NCBI RefSeq assembly: GCF_009674775.1
Contig: NZ_WKKE01000014.1
Coordinates: 1-64,000, forward strand
From: Flavobacterium sp. LC2016-23
GTDB taxonomy: Bacteria; Bacteroidota; Bacteroidia; Flavobacteriales; Flavobacteriaceae
DNA: 64,000 nt
Reading direction: 5' to 3'
Shown here: piece after piece, positions 63,923-64,000 of the stretch
How the letters are laid out: each line of letters opens with the position of its first letter
Position numbering within the stretch: position 1 is the first letter of the stretch
The notes under the pieces: model-generated
Told to the model about the DNA's origin: nothing
The model's database searches: none
What the model saw: the letters and a program-made list of their open reading frames with translations, nothing else
Program-made: the position numbers and the translations under genes

Positions 63923-64000
63923 GTTTTACAGCAGTCTTCAATCTTTATGTCCATAAACTCCTGAAAAACAAAAATCATAAAACTCCAAACTTATCTTTAT

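Overview
This window looks like chromosomal DNA of a Flavobacterium-like member of the Bacteroidota. The reasons are the AT-rich composition, SusC/SusD pairs, a hybrid two-component (HTCS) regulator, GH97, a tandem-95-repeat surface protein, several TAnnTTTG (-7) promoter elements, and start sites without Shine-Dalgarno sequences. No rRNA, intact tRNA, CRISPR array, insertion sequence or prophage was found.

Layout. (1) 1-4439, minus: the N-terminal ~1479 residues of a giant secreted adhesin; its C-terminus is outside the window. The 291-bp repeats nearest the left edge are almost identical. (2) 4849-5904: an AraC regulator. (3) 6159-11261, minus: TetR - ABC exporter - HlyD adaptor - TolC operon; the ABC ATPase motifs are strongly degenerate. 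(4) 11556-26217, minus: a complete fructan utilisation locus (fructokinase, GH32-like lipoprotein, DUF4960-type surface binding lipoprotein, SusD, SusC, GH32 fructanase, sugar porter), followed by an HTCS sensor with a periplasmic sugar-binding domain. (5) 26679-31429: GH29 plus GH97 exo-glycosidase operon divergent from an AraC regulator, with two perfect 20-bp direct repeats between them. (6) 31726-36873, plus: Dps; then LytTR regulator, hybrid kinase, old yellow enzyme and a monooxygenase-like membrane protein. (7) 37129-43825, plus: bicupin oxalate decarboxylase-like protein, DUF1275 membrane protein, a frameshifted peroxiredoxin, DsbA-like protein, FdhD, FdhF/YdeP-type molybdoenzyme and a small eRF1-like protein; this reads as an oxalate/formate oxidation and stress module. 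(8) 44075-56654, minus: a histidine kinase and a sigma-54-type response regulator, then an eight-gene operon whose products are mostly exported (two alpha/beta hydrolases, amidohydrolase, metallo-beta-lactamase-fold protein, porin, NTF2-like protein, Tat-exported deacetylase, old yellow enzyme). (9) 57249-63666, plus: a heavy-metal RND efflux operon in which the inner-membrane pump is fused to a TolC domain. (10) 63822-63922: what looks like the 3' end of a tRNA followed by a strong terminator, possibly an integration scar.

The least explained part is block 8. A two-component pair sits beside an exported, probably periplasmic, degradation pathway of unknown substrate. A shared 16-bp imperfect palindrome lies upstream of both the regulator operon and the enzyme operon (52947-52962 and 56733-56748). 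The second copy is the exact centre of a 54-bp inverted repeat.

All domain calls come from reading motifs by eye; no database search was run.
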